The position numbers and the translations under genes were made by a program. Shown here piece by piece: positions 36,112-45,311 of a stretch of 64,000 nt of DNA. The stretch spans positions 86,799-150,798 of the forward strand of contig NZ_CAAHFN010000022.1 of NCBI RefSeq assembly GCF_900961225.1. The letters run 5' to 3'. The notes beneath the pieces were generated by a model that saw only the letters and a program-made list of their open reading frames with translations, had not been told where the DNA came from and searched no databases. Source of the DNA: Modicisalibacter radicis. Its GTDB lineage: Bacteria; Pseudomonadota; Gammaproteobacteria; Pseudomonadales; Halomonadaceae. Numbering within the stretch: the stretch's first letter is position 1; each line of letters opens with the position of its first letter.

Positions 36112-37110
36112 ATGAAGCCCCAAGCGCCCCCCGTACCGCGCACGACACAAGGGCATTTGCGCCGCGTCGGTGTGGAAATCGAATTCGCGGCGCTCGCACC
36201 GGTGGCGGCCGCCGAACTGGTGCAGGATCGTTTCGGTGGCGATATCCGTCAGCTCAACCCCCACCGCTTCAAGGTCGAGGGCACCCGCTGGGGCGATTTC
36301 ACCGTCGAGCTCGACGCCAAGTACGCCCATCCCGACGACAAGGTGCTGGAAAGGACCCAGGCCAGCGGCGACGCCGATTGGCAGCGCCTGCGCGCCGAAC
36401 TTCACAACCGCACCCGGGCGCTGATCGGCGACGCGGTGTCCGGCGTGGTGCCGACCGAGATCGTCTGCCCGCCGATCCCCTGGCTGTCGCTGGGCGAGCT
36501 CGACTCGCTGTTCGACGCCCTGCGCCTGCAAGGCGCCCGCGACACCCGCGACAGCCTGCTCTATGCGTTCGGCCTGCACCTCAATCCCGAAGTGCCGAGC
36601 ACCGGCACCGAGAGCCTGCTCGCCCACCTGCGCGCGTACATGATCCTCGCCGAGTGGCTGCGCGAGGAGATCGACATCGACATCACCCGCGAGGTGCTGC
36701 CGCACGCCAATCCGTTCCATCGCGACTACGCCCTGCAGGTGCTCGACCCGGGCTATCGACCCGACCTGACGACCCTGGTCAGGGACTATGCCGTCGCCAA
36801 CCCGTCGCGCAACCGTGAACTCGACCTGTTCCCGCTGTTCGCCTTCCTGCAGCCCGACACGCTATCCGGACTGCTCGGCGACGAACGCATCAAGCCACGC
36901 CCGACCTACCATTACCGCCTGCCCAACGCCCAGTTCGCGCAGCCCGACTGGAGCGTGGTCGCCGAGTGGAACCGCTGGGTCGAGGTGGAACGCCTGGCCG
37001 CCGACGAGACACTGCTCGCCGAACGCAGCGCAGCCTATCTCGCCCACCATCGACGAATACCGCTCTCGCGCTGGCTGGATCGCCTTCGCGAATGGATGAA
37101 GGAAGCATGA
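36112..37110 (+). CDS. Putative amidoligase (COOH-NH2 ligase) enzyme
   Basis: 332 residues, glutamine-synthetase-fold amidoligase family (PF12224 type). The N-terminal RRVGVEIEFAAL carries the VGVEIEF metal-binding acidic motif, with FTVELDAKYAHPDD following. Such proteins are predicted to form an amide or peptide-like bond using ATP. AGGAGG precedes ATG 36112; the stop overlaps the amidotransferase ATG (ATGA), so the two act together. Substrate unknown. Confidence 0.82.
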   Translation: MKPQAPPVPRTTQGHLRRVGVEIEFAALAPVAAAELVQDRFGGDIRQLNPHRFKVEGTRWGDFTVELDAKYAHPDDKVLERTQASGDADWQRLRAELHNRTRALIGDAVSGVVPTEIVCPPIPWLSLGELDSLFDALRLQGARDTRDSLLYAFGLHLNPEVPSTGTESLLAHLRAYMILAEWLREEIDIDITREVLPHANPFHRDYALQVLDPGYRPDLTTLVRDYAVANPSRNRELDLFPLFAFLQPDTLSGLLGDERIKPRPTYHYRLPNAQFAQPDWSVVAEWNRWVEVERLAADETLLAERSAAYLAHHRRIPLSRWLDRLREWMKEA

Positions 37111-37808
37111 AAGGACGCATGAAAAGACGCCCCCTGATCGGCATCACCACCTCGGATCACAAGAGCAAGCTGGCCTGGTACTGCGATTGCCTGGCGGTGT
37201 GGCGGGCCGGCGGTCGGCCGGTGCGCCTGTCCCCGGCCCGCCCCGACGGAACGCGCCTCGACGGGTTGATCGTCGGCGGCGGCGACGATATCGGCGCCCA
37301 GCTCTACGGCGACGAGATGAAGCTCGACGTGCGCGTCGATCCCGAGCGCGACACCCTCGAGCTGGAACTGCTCACGCGGCTGGTACCGGACGGCTGCCCG
37401 GTGCTGGGCATCTGTCGCGGCTCGCAGATCATCAACGTGTTTCTCGGCGGTACGCTGTTCAGCGACATCTACGCCACCTACGGGCACATCAAGCCACGCC
37501 GCACGGTGCTGCCGCGCAAGACCGTCGATGTGGTCGAGGGCAGCCGGCTGCACGACATCCTGCGCGTCAACTGGTGCCAGGTGAACAGCCTGCACCACCA
37601 GGCCATCGATGCCACCGGTCACGGCATCGATGTCGTCGCCCGCGATCGCGACGGGCTGGTCCAGGGCATCGAGAGCCGACATCACGACTTCCTGATCGGC
37701 GTGCAGTGGCATCCCGAATTCCTGGTCTTCAACCGCCCGCAGCAGCGCCTTGTTCGCGCGCTGGTCGAACACGCCGCCCGCTACGCCGAGCGCGAGGCCA
37801 GCGCCTGA
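37107..37808 (+). CDS. Class I glutamine amidotransferase-like (peptidase C26) hydrolase
   Basis: 233 residues. Nucleophile elbow LGICRGSQIINVFLGGT with catalytic Cys, and GVQWHPEF with the His and Glu of the triad; related to PuuD. In amidoligase operons it is predicted to cleave the gamma-glutamyl-type bond the ligase makes, or to supply ammonia. Translationally coupled to the amidoligase. An ATG four codons in (37119) is an alternative start. Confidence 0.85.
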   Translation: MKGRMKRRPLIGITTSDHKSKLAWYCDCLAVWRAGGRPVRLSPARPDGTRLDGLIVGGGDDIGAQLYGDEMKLDVRVDPERDTLELELLTRLVPDGCPVLGICRGSQIINVFLGGTLFSDIYATYGHIKPRRTVLPRKTVDVVEGSRLHDILRVNWCQVNSLHHQAIDATGHGIDVVARDRDGLVQGIESRHHDFLIGVQWHPEFLVFNRPQQRLVRALVEHAARYAEREASA

Positions 37809-37915
37809 CATCGTGTCTTGCCCCTCTGCGCCGGCCTTCGACCATCGTCGGCTCTCATCGCGGGGCGCCTCTCGCCTAGTCTGGAAGCACCAACAACGAC
37901 AAGAGATGCCGCCCG

Positions 37916-39586
37916 ATGACCCACGCCCGCTGCTACCCGGCCGCCGACACCCTGATCGTCGGTGCCGGCCCCGCCGGCTGCCTGCTCGCCAAACGTCTGT
38001 CCGAGGACCCCCACCACCGGGTCACGCTGATCGAGGCCGGCGGTCGCGACAACTATCCCTGGATCCATATCCCGGTGGGCTATCTGCACTGCATCGGCAA
38101 TCCGCGTACCGACTGGTGCTATCGCACCGACGCCGAAGCCGGCCTCAACGGCCGCGACCTGGGCTATCCGCGCGGCCGGGTACTGGGTGGCAGTTCGTCG
38201 ATCAACGGCATGATCTACATGCGCGGCCAGGCCGCCGACTACGATCACTGGGCCGCGCTGGGCAACGCCGGCTGGGACTGGCAGAGCGTGCTGCCGCTGT
38301 TTCGTCGCAGCGAGGACCACTACGCCGGCGCCAGCGACCTGCACGGCGCCGGCGGCGAATGGCGGGTCGAGCAGCAGCGCCACCGCTGGGAGATCCTCGA
38401 GACCTTCCGCGTGGCCTGCGCCGAATGCGACATTCCACCGATCGACGACTTCAACGGCGGCGACAACGAGGGCTCGAGCTATTTCCAGGTCAACCAGCGC
38501 CGCGGCGTGCGCTGGAATGCCTCCAAAGCGTTCCTGCGCGGACTCGAGAAGCGCGACAACTTCACCCTGATCACCGATGCCGAAGTCGATCGGGTGCTGT
38601 TCGACGAGCAGGCCATGCCGCCGCGCGCCTGCGGCGTGCGGGTGCGCCTGGACGGCGCCTATCAGTCGCTCGCCGCCCGCGAGGTGATTCTCTCGGCCGG
38701 GGCGATCGGCTCGCCGGCGATCCTGCAGCGCTCGGGCGTCGGCCCGCGCGAGCTGCTCGAGTCGCTCGGCGTCCCGCGCGTTCACGACGCGCCCGGGGTG
38801 GGCAACAACCTGCAGGACCACCTGCAGTTGCGGATGATCTTCCGCGTCGAGGGCGTCGCGACGCTCAACGAGATCGCCGGCTCCTGGCACGGCAAGCTGG
38901 GCATGGCCTGGCAGTACCTGAGTGTGCGCAGCGGCCCGCTGACCATGGCGCCCAGCCAGCTCGGCGTGTTCGCGCGCTCCGACCCGGACCAGGCCAGCGC
39001 CAACCTGGAGTATCACGTCCAGCCGCTGTCGCTGCCGGCCTTCGGCGAGCCGCTGCATCCCTTCCCGGCGTTCACCGCCTCGGTCTGCCACCTGCGCCCG
39101 GCGAGTCGTGGCAGCGTGACGATCCGCTCGCGGGACAGTGGCCAGGCGCCGTCGATCCGGCCCAACTACCTGAGCGAGGCGAGCGATCTTCGCGTCGCCG
39201 TCGACGCCATTCGCCTGACCCGACGCATCGCCGCCGCGCCGGCACTGGCCCGCTACCGCCCCGAGGAGATCAAGCCCGGCCCCGACTGGCAGAGCGACGA
39301 GGAACTGGCCCGGGCCACCGGCGACATCGGCACCACCATCTTCCATCCGGTGGGCACCTGCAGGATGGGCCGCGATGCCCAGGCGGTGGTCGACGACCGA
39401 CTGCGCGTGCACGGCATCGAGGCGCTACGCGTGGTCGACGCCTCGATCATGCCCACCATCACCTCGGGCAACACCTGCTCGCCGACCCTGATGATCGCCG
39501 AGAAGGCCGCGGCGATGATCCTCGAGGAACGCGAGGGGCGCACGCTAAGCCACAGCGCGCCCGAACCCGCCGCTTCGCAGGCCTGA
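37916..39586 (+). CDS. GMC-family FAD oxidoreductase (choline dehydrogenase-like)
   Basis: 556 residues. ADP-binding motif TLIVGAGPAGCLLAKRLSED, second GMC signature PRGRVLGGSSSINGMIYMRG and C-terminal catalytic His/Asn region VDASIMPTITSGNTCSPTLM. Related to BetA and alcohol dehydrogenases acting on non-sugar alcohols; there is no betI/betB next to it, so BetA is not claimed. Ends in a very strong terminator. Confidence 0.87.
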   Translation: MTHARCYPAADTLIVGAGPAGCLLAKRLSEDPHHRVTLIEAGGRDNYPWIHIPVGYLHCIGNPRTDWCYRTDAEAGLNGRDLGYPRGRVLGGSSSINGMIYMRGQAADYDHWAALGNAGWDWQSVLPLFRRSEDHYAGASDLHGAGGEWRVEQQRHRWEILETFRVACAECDIPPIDDFNGGDNEGSSYFQVNQRRGVRWNASKAFLRGLEKRDNFTLITDAEVDRVLFDEQAMPPRACGVRVRLDGAYQSLAAREVILSAGAIGSPAILQRSGVGPRELLESLGVPRVHDAPGVGNNLQDHLQLRMIFRVEGVATLNEIAGSWHGKLGMAWQYLSVRSGPLTMAPSQLGVFARSDPDQASANLEYHVQPLSLPAFGEPLHPFPAFTASVCHLRPASRGSVTIRSRDSGQAPSIRPNYLSEASDLRVAVDAIRLTRRIAAAPALARYRPEEIKPGPDWQSDEELARATGDIGTTIFHPVGTCRMGRDAQAVVDDRLRVHGIEALRVVDASIMPTITSGNTCSPTLMIAEKAAAMILEEREGRTLSHSAPEPAASQA

Positions 39587-39604
39587 TGTGGCGGGGTCCT
39601 GGCG

Positions 39605-39636
39605 CGACGAAGCCGGCCCGGGGGCCGGCTTCGTCG
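39605..39636. terminator. Bidirectional terminator hairpin
   Basis: 15-bp perfect stem (CGACGAAGCCGGCCC and its complement) with a 2-base loop between the convergent GMC and OsmC genes. The T run is weak, so efficiency is uncertain. Confidence 0.75.
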
Positions 39637-39694
39637 TTCTTGACGTGCGGGCCGGGCGCTGATGCGTTCGAACCTCGCCCGGTCGCCGCCGGGC

Positions 39695-40126
39695 TCAATT
39701 CTCGAGCTTGGCGTCCAGGGTGATCTCGGCCTTGAACAGCTTGGACACCGGGCATCCCTCCTTGGCCTTGTTGGCCGCGGTCTCGAAGGTCGACCGGTCG
39801 GCACCGGGAATCCTGGCGACGGTATCGAGGTGGATCGCCGAAATGGTGAAGCCGCTGTCGTCCTGTTCCAGGGTCACGGTGGCCTGGGTGTTGATGCTCT
39901 CGGCCTCGAGGTTTTCCTCGCCGAGGATCATCGACAGCGCCATCGAATAGCAGCTGGCGTGGGCGGCGCCGATCAGCTCCTCGGGGTTGGTGCCCGGCTG
40001 GCCCTCGAAACGCGTGTTGAAGCCATAGGGAAGGTCCTTGAGCGCACCGCTCTCGCTGGAAACGCTACCCTTGCCCTTCTTCAGACTCCCTTGCCACTGT
40101 GCGGATCCCTTTTTCTGGATACTCAT
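39695..40126 (-). CDS. osmC: OsmC-family peroxidase
   Basis: 143 residues, thiol-dependent organic hydroperoxide reduction. Peroxidatic Cys in GAAHASCYSMALSM and resolving Cys in AKEGCPVSKLFK; length and GTNPEELIG match OsmC rather than Ohr. AAGGAGA 5 bp before ATG 40126. Monocistronic between a terminator and the DUF1415 gene. Confidence 0.92.
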   Translation of the reverse strand: MSIQKKGSAQWQGSLKKGKGSVSSESGALKDLPYGFNTRFEGQPGTNPEELIGAAHASCYSMALSMILGEENLEAESINTQATVTLEQDDSGFTISAIHLDTVARIPGADRSTFETAANKAKEGCPVSKLFKAEITLDAKLEN

Positions 40127-40313
40127 GTCGTCTCCTTTGATTGCTGATGGCAGGCGTCGCCGTGCCTCGCACGAACGTTTTTCCGCCCGGCGGCTTGCGC
40201 CCATCTCACTGTAGTCGATAGGCGGGCGTTGCGGACAACGCACGACACCGTACTCATGAGTGCCATTAGATGACATGGCCCCCCGGCCCTGCGCTTTCAA
40301 GGGCAGCGGACAC

Positions 40314-40874
40314 TCAGGCCTCGTCCGCCGCATGGCAGGCGGCCCGTTCGGCGTCGAGCCGGGCGTTGCCCAGGCGCCGCATCAGCGCGACGTTGCGTTC
40401 GGGAATGGCGTGCGGATCGGGATGGTTGTCCAGCGCCCGGCTCAGGCTGTCCTCGCGCAGCAGATGCAGCATCGGCCAAGGCGAGCGATTGGTGGCATTG
40501 GCCGGGTCGTCGGGCTCGGCGCCGTCGAAGCAGTAGTCGGAGTGAAAGCTCGCCAGCTGGTAGACGCCTTCGTAGCCCTCGGCCTCGAGCAGCGCCTCGG
40601 CGAGCCCCAGCAGATCCAGGTAGTCGTCGAAGTCGGCGACGCCGCTGGTCAGAATCAGCAGCGTGGTCTCGATGGCCGGTTGCTCGTCGAGCCGTCGGCA
40701 TTCGTCGATCAGCGTATGCAGGGCGCCTTCGACGTCCCGCGCGGAGACGTCGACGTACCGCACCCGATCGCGCCGGATTTCGGGCGCGGCGAACGGACAC
40801 AGGTTATGGGCAACGACGAAGCGTTCCACCCAGGCGCGCGTGGCGGCGATTGCCGCGGTATCGTCGGACGACAT
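40314..40874 (-). CDS. DUF1415 family protein
   Basis: 186 residues. Family-typical start TRAWVERFVVAHNLCPFAAP, the block ASFHSDYCFDGAEPDD, and APWPMLHLLRE-type segment NRSPWPMLHLLREDSLSRAL. Soluble, function unknown. Start ATG 40874. Confidence 0.85.
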   Translation of the reverse strand: MSSDDTAAIAATRAWVERFVVAHNLCPFAAPEIRRDRVRYVDVSARDVEGALHTLIDECRRLDEQPAIETTLLILTSGVADFDDYLDLLGLAEALLEAEGYEGVYQLASFHSDYCFDGAEPDDPANATNRSPWPMLHLLREDSLSRALDNHPDPHAIPERNVALMRRLGNARLDAERAACHAADEA

Positions 40875-40978
40875 GGCAGACCCCGTTGGTGACAGCGGTC
40901 CAGTATAACGCTTGCCGGGGCCTCCCGGCTCGATCACCATTGCTGGAAATACATGCCACGAATTTCCCGGAGGTCACC

Positions 40979-41875
40979 GTGCCCATTGCCACCGTCACCC
41001 TGCCGGCCAGCGCCACGGCGTCGGCCATCACATTGCCGGCGATCGGCCAGGGCACCTGGCACATGGGCGAGGGCCTGGCCCCGCGCGACGACGAGGTTCG
41101 CGCCCTGCGGCAGGGGCTCGATGCCGGGATGAAACTGATCGATACCGCCGAGATGTACGCCGATGGCGGCGCCGAAGAGGTGGTCGGCGAAGCGCTCGCC
41201 GGGCGCCGCGGCGACGCCTTCCTGGTCTCCAAGGTCTACCCGTGGAACGCCGGACGGGACAGCGCCATCGCCGCCTGCGAGCGCAGCCTGGCCCGCCTGC
41301 GCACCGATCACCTGGATCTCTATCTGCTGCACTGGCCGGGCAGTATTCCCCTGGACGAAACCCTGGAGGCCTTCGAACGGCTGCGCGACCAGGGCAAGAT
41401 CCGTCGCTTCGGCGTCTCGAACGTCGACGTCGACGACCTCGAGACCCTCTGGTCGTTGCCCGGCGGACGCGACTGCACGGTCAATCAGGTGCTCTATCAT
41501 CTCGGCTCGCGGGGCATCGAGCACAGCCTGTTGCCCTGGCAGCGCGAACGCGGCCTGCCGACGATGGCCTATTCGCCGCTGGCCCAGGGCGGGCGGTTGC
41601 GTGACTCGCTGCTCGCGGACCCGACGGTGACGACGATCGCCGACGAGCACGGCGTATCGCCCGCGCAGGTTCTGCTGGCCTGGGCGATTCGTCCGACGCT
41701 CGCACATCCGGACGGCGAACAGCGCGACATGATCGCCATCCCCAAGGCGATACGCCCCGAGCACGTGCGCGCCAACGCCGAAGCGCTGACGCTGCGCCTC
41801 GACGACGCCGCCCTCGCCCGGCTCGATGCCGCCTTCCGGCCGCCCTCCCGCAAGGAGCCTCTCGATATCATCTGA
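40979..41875 (+). CDS. Aldo/keto reductase
   Basis: 298 residues from GTG 40979 with GGAGG upstream. AKR tetrad seen as D and Y in LIDTAEMYADGGAE, K in LVSKVYPWN and H in LYLLHWPGSI. NADPH-dependent carbonyl reduction, substrate unknown; close to the YeaE/YajO-like bacterial AKRs. Confidence 0.88.
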   Translation: MPIATVTLPASATASAITLPAIGQGTWHMGEGLAPRDDEVRALRQGLDAGMKLIDTAEMYADGGAEEVVGEALAGRRGDAFLVSKVYPWNAGRDSAIAACERSLARLRTDHLDLYLLHWPGSIPLDETLEAFERLRDQGKIRRFGVSNVDVDDLETLWSLPGGRDCTVNQVLYHLGSRGIEHSLLPWQRERGLPTMAYSPLAQGGRLRDSLLADPTVTTIADEHGVSPAQVLLAWAIRPTLAHPDGEQRDMIAIPKAIRPEHVRANAEALTLRLDDAALARLDAAFRPPSRKEPLDII

Positions 41876-42002
41876 GCGGACGCTGATCATCAAAGCCCCG
41901 GTTGCGATGTCCCGGCGACTAGCTGTGTGATCCCGCGAAGAAGTGGTTTAGATCATCATAAAACCGCTCGGGCTCTTTCTGCCGTTGTTCTAGGATAAAT
42001 CC

Positions 42003-42428
42003 AATCGGGTCAGCGAAGAGATCGGAACGGCCATTCTGGAGCACAGCCTGTCCTTCCCCACCCACCGCCCTGTCCGAGTCGCGCAAGAGCTGGCATTACA
42101 TGGCATTCATGTTCAGTTCTACGGGCGTCAGAGGCATCTGGGGACGACATGACTTGCTGACGAAGCATGAGCGCCTCCTGCGGCTCGAACGAGCCTCACG
42201 CGAGCAGAAGATCGCGCTGATGTAAGACCAGGTTCGCCACCCGGAACGCTTCAGCCCGGAGTTCCGCGAACGCCATATCGAGGTCCACCACACCGGTGAA
42301 CTGGTTGTCGTCGACATCTTCTTCGTCGGCACGCTCAAAGGGGGCGGCAAGGTCTACCTGCAGTCCGTGATCGACTGCTTCAGCCGCTACACCTGGGGCG
42401 CCTCTACACCAATAAGCTGCCCATCACC
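42003..42428 (+). pseudogene. IS481-like transposase fragment, frameshifted
   Basis: Three frame segments read as an HTH/integrase-core transposase: NRVSEEIGTAILEHSLSFPT, then GIWGRHDLLTKHERLLRLER, then ERFSPEFRERHIEVHHTGEL with VDIFFVGTLKG and VYLQSVIDCFSRYTWG. A TGA, a TAA and a one-base deletion near 42396 interrupt it. No intact N- or C-terminus. Confidence 0.75.
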
Positions 42429-42605
42429 GCGATCCATGGCGAGCGATTCGAGACCCGGGACGCCATGCGGCGGCACGTGTTCGAGTACATCGAGACGGAC
42501 TACAACCGGCAGCGCCGGCACAGTGAGATTGGGATGATCAGCCCGAAGGGCTTCGAGGCCCGAATGATCGCTTAGATCGGTGTCCACGATTGCTGGGTAA
42601 GATCA
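42429..42605 (+). mobile_element. IS3-family right-end fragment (left arm)
   Basis: Encodes the last 46 residues of an IS3-type OrfB (HGERFETRDAMRRHVFEYIE ... SPKGFEARMIA, stop) and ends in GTGTCCACGATTGCTGGGTAAGATCA, which looks like a terminal repeat. It is a 177-bp inverted match, with four mismatches, to 43769-43945. Confidence 0.85.
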
Positions 42606-42678
42606 TGGATTTTTCTATTGCCGTTGATTCTTCCTAAGTGTTAGCTTTCTAAAACAAAATAACGCACAGGAGTTCGTC

Positions 42679-43704
42679 ATGCGAACATTCAAAAGGCTAC
42701 CAATCATTACTACTAGTCTTGCAATAGCCATGTCACTCGGCATGTCTGGCTCTGCTTTGGCGCAAGAAACTCTAGATAACAGCATGAAGGTAACCCTTCT
42801 AGGTACGGGTTCCCCCAATCCGAGCCCTGACCGTTTTAGCCAATCTATTCTTGTAGAGGCTGGCGAACAAAAGCTCCTTATTGACCTTGGTCGTGGCGTT
42901 ACAATTCGTCTTGCTCAGTTAGGGGTTCCTTTTAGTGAGATTGATGCTAGTTTCATAACGCATATGCATTCCGACCACCTTACTGGGCTTCCTGATCTGT
43001 GGATGACAGGATGGTTAGCTACACCTTATGCCTCGCGTAAAGAACCCATGAGACTCTATGGTCCCAAGGGTACAGAAAGCATGGCAGCTAACCTAACCGA
43101 AGCTTTCGCTGAAGATATTCGTATTCGCAAGCTTGACGAGGAGCTACCCCCCGAAGGCATAGCTTTTGATGCCAAAAACATTACGGCTGGGCAGGTTTAT
43201 AATGAGGAAGGCGTAAAAGTAACCGCTTTCGAAACCGAGCATGGTGAGTTAATAAAACCGAGTTACGGCTACACAATTACTTATAATGGCCATAAGGTCG
43301 TCATACCTAGCGACACTGTATATGATGAGAATATAGCTGAAGTGGCTAAGGGAACAGACTTGCTCATCCACGAAGTAGCCATGATTGATCCTGGCGTGAT
43401 GAAAAAGTATCCAAAACTAGAAAACGTAATGAACCACCACACTTCTCCAGAAGATGCAGGACGTGTGTTTAACAAAGCCAAGCCTGAACTGGCCGCCTAT
43501 ACACATTACGTTATTTTTAATAAAGATAGAAAAGTAGACTCTTCCACCTACGATCGCATCAAGGAGCTGACACGCACCACTTACGATGGCCCCCTAGTGA
43601 CCGGTCATGACCTGACAACTTTTGTTATAAACAATGAGGGAGTGTCTGCGAAAAATGCAGAAGGAGAGGAAATAATCACAGTTCCTTCAGATAGGTCAGA
43701 TTAA
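42679..43704 (+). CDS. Exported metallo-beta-lactamase-fold hydrolase, acquired
   Basis: 341 residues with a signal peptide (cleavage after SGSALA). MBL-fold motif HMHSDHLTG binds zinc, with later His in IHEVAMID, MNHHTSPEDAG and VTGHDLTTF; the arrangement is RNase Z/arylsulfatase (AtsA)-like, not a class B beta-lactamase. It is strikingly AT-rich in a GC-rich genome, with codons unlike its neighbours, AGGAG before ATG, and its own terminator. It is bracketed by inverted copies of an IS3 end. Substrate unknown. Confidence 0.85.
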   Translation: MRTFKRLPIITTSLAIAMSLGMSGSALAQETLDNSMKVTLLGTGSPNPSPDRFSQSILVEAGEQKLLIDLGRGVTIRLAQLGVPFSEIDASFITHMHSDHLTGLPDLWMTGWLATPYASRKEPMRLYGPKGTESMAANLTEAFAEDIRIRKLDEELPPEGIAFDAKNITAGQVYNEEGVKVTAFETEHGELIKPSYGYTITYNGHKVVIPSDTVYDENIAEVAKGTDLLIHEVAMIDPGVMKKYPKLENVMNHHTSPEDAGRVFNKAKPELAAYTHYVIFNKDRKVDSSTYDRIKELTRTTYDGPLVTGHDLTTFVINNEGVSAKNAEGEEIITVPSDRSD

Positions 43705-43719
43705 GGTAATTTTCATGAA

Positions 43720-43754
43720 GAAAGCACCTCCAAGGAAACAGAGGTGCTTTCTTT
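43720..43754 (+). terminator. Terminator of the metallo-hydrolase gene
   Basis: GAAAGCACCTC and GAGGTGCTTTC form an 11-bp stem with a 10-base loop, followed by TTT. Confidence 0.85.
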
Positions 43755-43768
43755 AATGTCTGGTATTG

Positions 43769-43945
43769 TGATCTTACCCAGCAATCGTGGACACCGATCT
43801 AAGCGATCATTCGGGCCTCGAAGCCCTTCGGGCTGATCATCCCGATCGCACTGTGCCGGCGCTGCCGGTTGTAGACCATCTCGATGTACTCGAACACGTG
43901 CCGCCGCATGGCGTCCCGGGTCTCGAATCGCTCGCCATGGATCGC
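43769..43945 (-). mobile_element. IS3-family right-end fragment (right arm, inverted)
   Basis: Reverse complement of the left arm over 177 bp, four mismatches; also encodes the IS3 OrfB C-terminus (minus strand). At 43972-43998 a related but more divergent end, GGTGTCCACTGCTGCTGGGC..., lies in the opposite orientation, so several IS3 insertions were nested here. Confidence 0.85.
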
Positions 43946-44054
43946 CTCGTCTCAGTGTACTGTCTCAACGGGGTGTCCACTGCTGCTGGGCAAGATCAGA
44001 ACCTCCTCGGACAATGGTTCGGACCATGGACCATTACACTCCGGGACTAAACAC

Positions 44055-44822
44055 CTAGAGCAATGATAGCCCCTGGGGGTCGCGAAACGCCTTTCCCCGC
44101 CGTGACGCCAGCCGATCCGCCAGCCGCGTCGGCTCGGGCAGCTTGGTGCGGCCCAGGCAGGCGATCGTCCAGTCCAGCGCGGTCGCCAGGCTCAGGCGAT
44201 GACCCGGCGAGACGATCACCGGCTTGACCTTCTCGCGGGAACGCAGCATGGCGCCGATGATCACCCGGCCACCGGCATCCACGGGCGCATCGACCGGGTC
44301 CTCGTCGCGCCGTTTGTCGCTCAGTGCGGTCCACTCGCCCCGGGTCTCGGGCACCTCGCCGTGACGGCCGCACAGGCGTTTCTTGGCCACCCCCAGGGTC
44401 GGCAGGTCGAGCCACAGGCCGAGGTGCGCGGCGATCCCCAGGCGGCGCGGGTGGGCGATACCCTGGCCGTCGACCATCACCAGGTCGGGGCGTCGCGACA
44501 ACCGCTCGAAGGCGCTCAACGCCGCGGGTATCTCGCGAAACGACAGCAGGCCGGGGATATAGGGCATGCGGGTCGGTTCGCGGTGGACGATCTCGTCGAC
44601 GGGGGTCAGGTCCGGCCAGTGCAACAGCACCACGGCGGCGCGGGTGGTGGCGCCGTCGTCCTCGAAGCCGATATCCATTCCGGCAATCCATTCGACGTCA
44701 TCGATACGATCGCGACGCTCGATGCGCGGAGCGAGCGTGCGCTGCAGGGCGATCGCCTGCTCGGGGGTCAGCGACCAGTCATGCAGGGGTTCATGAGGGG
44801 GGTGAAGCGAAGCATCGGGCAT
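44055..44822 (-). CDS. nfi: Endonuclease V (deoxyinosine 3' endonuclease)
   Basis: 255 residues. Repairs deaminated adenine by cutting one phosphodiester 3' to deoxyinosine. Catalytic residues in WIAGMDIGFEDDGATT (D), YIPGLLSFREIPA and LVMVDGQGIAHPRRLGIAAH (D and H), with GLWLDLPTLGVAKKRLCG following. ATG 44822 has AAGGA about 10 bp upstream; an earlier in-frame start would add 15 residues of doubtful use. Confidence 0.9.
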   Translation of the reverse strand: MPDASLHPPHEPLHDWSLTPEQAIALQRTLAPRIERRDRIDDVEWIAGMDIGFEDDGATTRAAVVLLHWPDLTPVDEIVHREPTRMPYIPGLLSFREIPAALSAFERLSRRPDLVMVDGQGIAHPRRLGIAAHLGLWLDLPTLGVAKKRLCGRHGEVPETRGEWTALSDKRRDEDPVDAPVDAGGRVIIGAMLRSREKVKPVIVSPGHRLSLATALDWTIACLGRTKLPEPTRLADRLASRRGKAFRDPQGLSLL

Positions 44823-45311
44823 GGCGGCAAGTTCCTTGCGACAAGTTCCTTTTGGCGTGCTTGTCACCCAGCCTAGCAGCCCGGCCGGACCGAAACGATT
44901 CGGCGATGCGCGTGTCGCGCCGGCACTTCACTACAAGACACCGGGCGCCGGCGCTGCATGCCGATTGTTGTTCTGGTTACGGTCATGAACGAGCCGGCGG
45001 CCGCGATTAAAAAGCTGGCGTTGCTCTCTTTATTCTTTATTGTCTGCTTCAGTCTGGAGTCAGAAAGCTGGCATTGCTCCAAGTCGTGTCGTGATCGCTT
45101 GTTCTTGTAGCTGATGCAGCGCCTCGGCCGACAGGCGGACTCGGCGCTGGTCATCCCAGTCAAGACGCTTGCGAGCGTCGTGACAAGCTATCCATCCGTC
45201 TAAGATGCACTGCACAAGAGCCGCCGGCGGCCTGAGCGCGGGGCTGGACCCGCTTCGTCGAGGCGCTACACTGGGCGCACTTTTTTCCGTAGCCCGCCCG
45301 GGAGCCCGCTC
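44823..45311. other. Gene-poor interval with a short direct repeat
   Basis: 489 bp between nfi and sbcD. The 16-bp motif AAAGCTGGC(G/A)TTGCTC occurs at 45011-45026 and 45064-45079. The stretch 45060-45190 on the minus strand could encode a decayed protein tail (RKRLDWDDQRRVRLSAEALH), which I cannot assign. Nothing else is supported. Confidence 0.4.

Noticed and set aside
37916..39586. betA (choline dehydrogenase) symbol
   Set aside because: GMC family is clear but betB/betI are absent next to it; substrate not decidable.
37750..39723. 657-codon frame overlapping the GMC oxidoreductase
   Set aside because: Shifted-frame shadow of the GMC gene, Arg/Pro-rich and without motifs.
42679..43704. 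Class B beta-lactamase or carbapenemase call for the MBL gene
   Set aside because: The HxHxDH motif is shared, but the overall pattern is RNase Z/AtsA-like; no class B signature seen.
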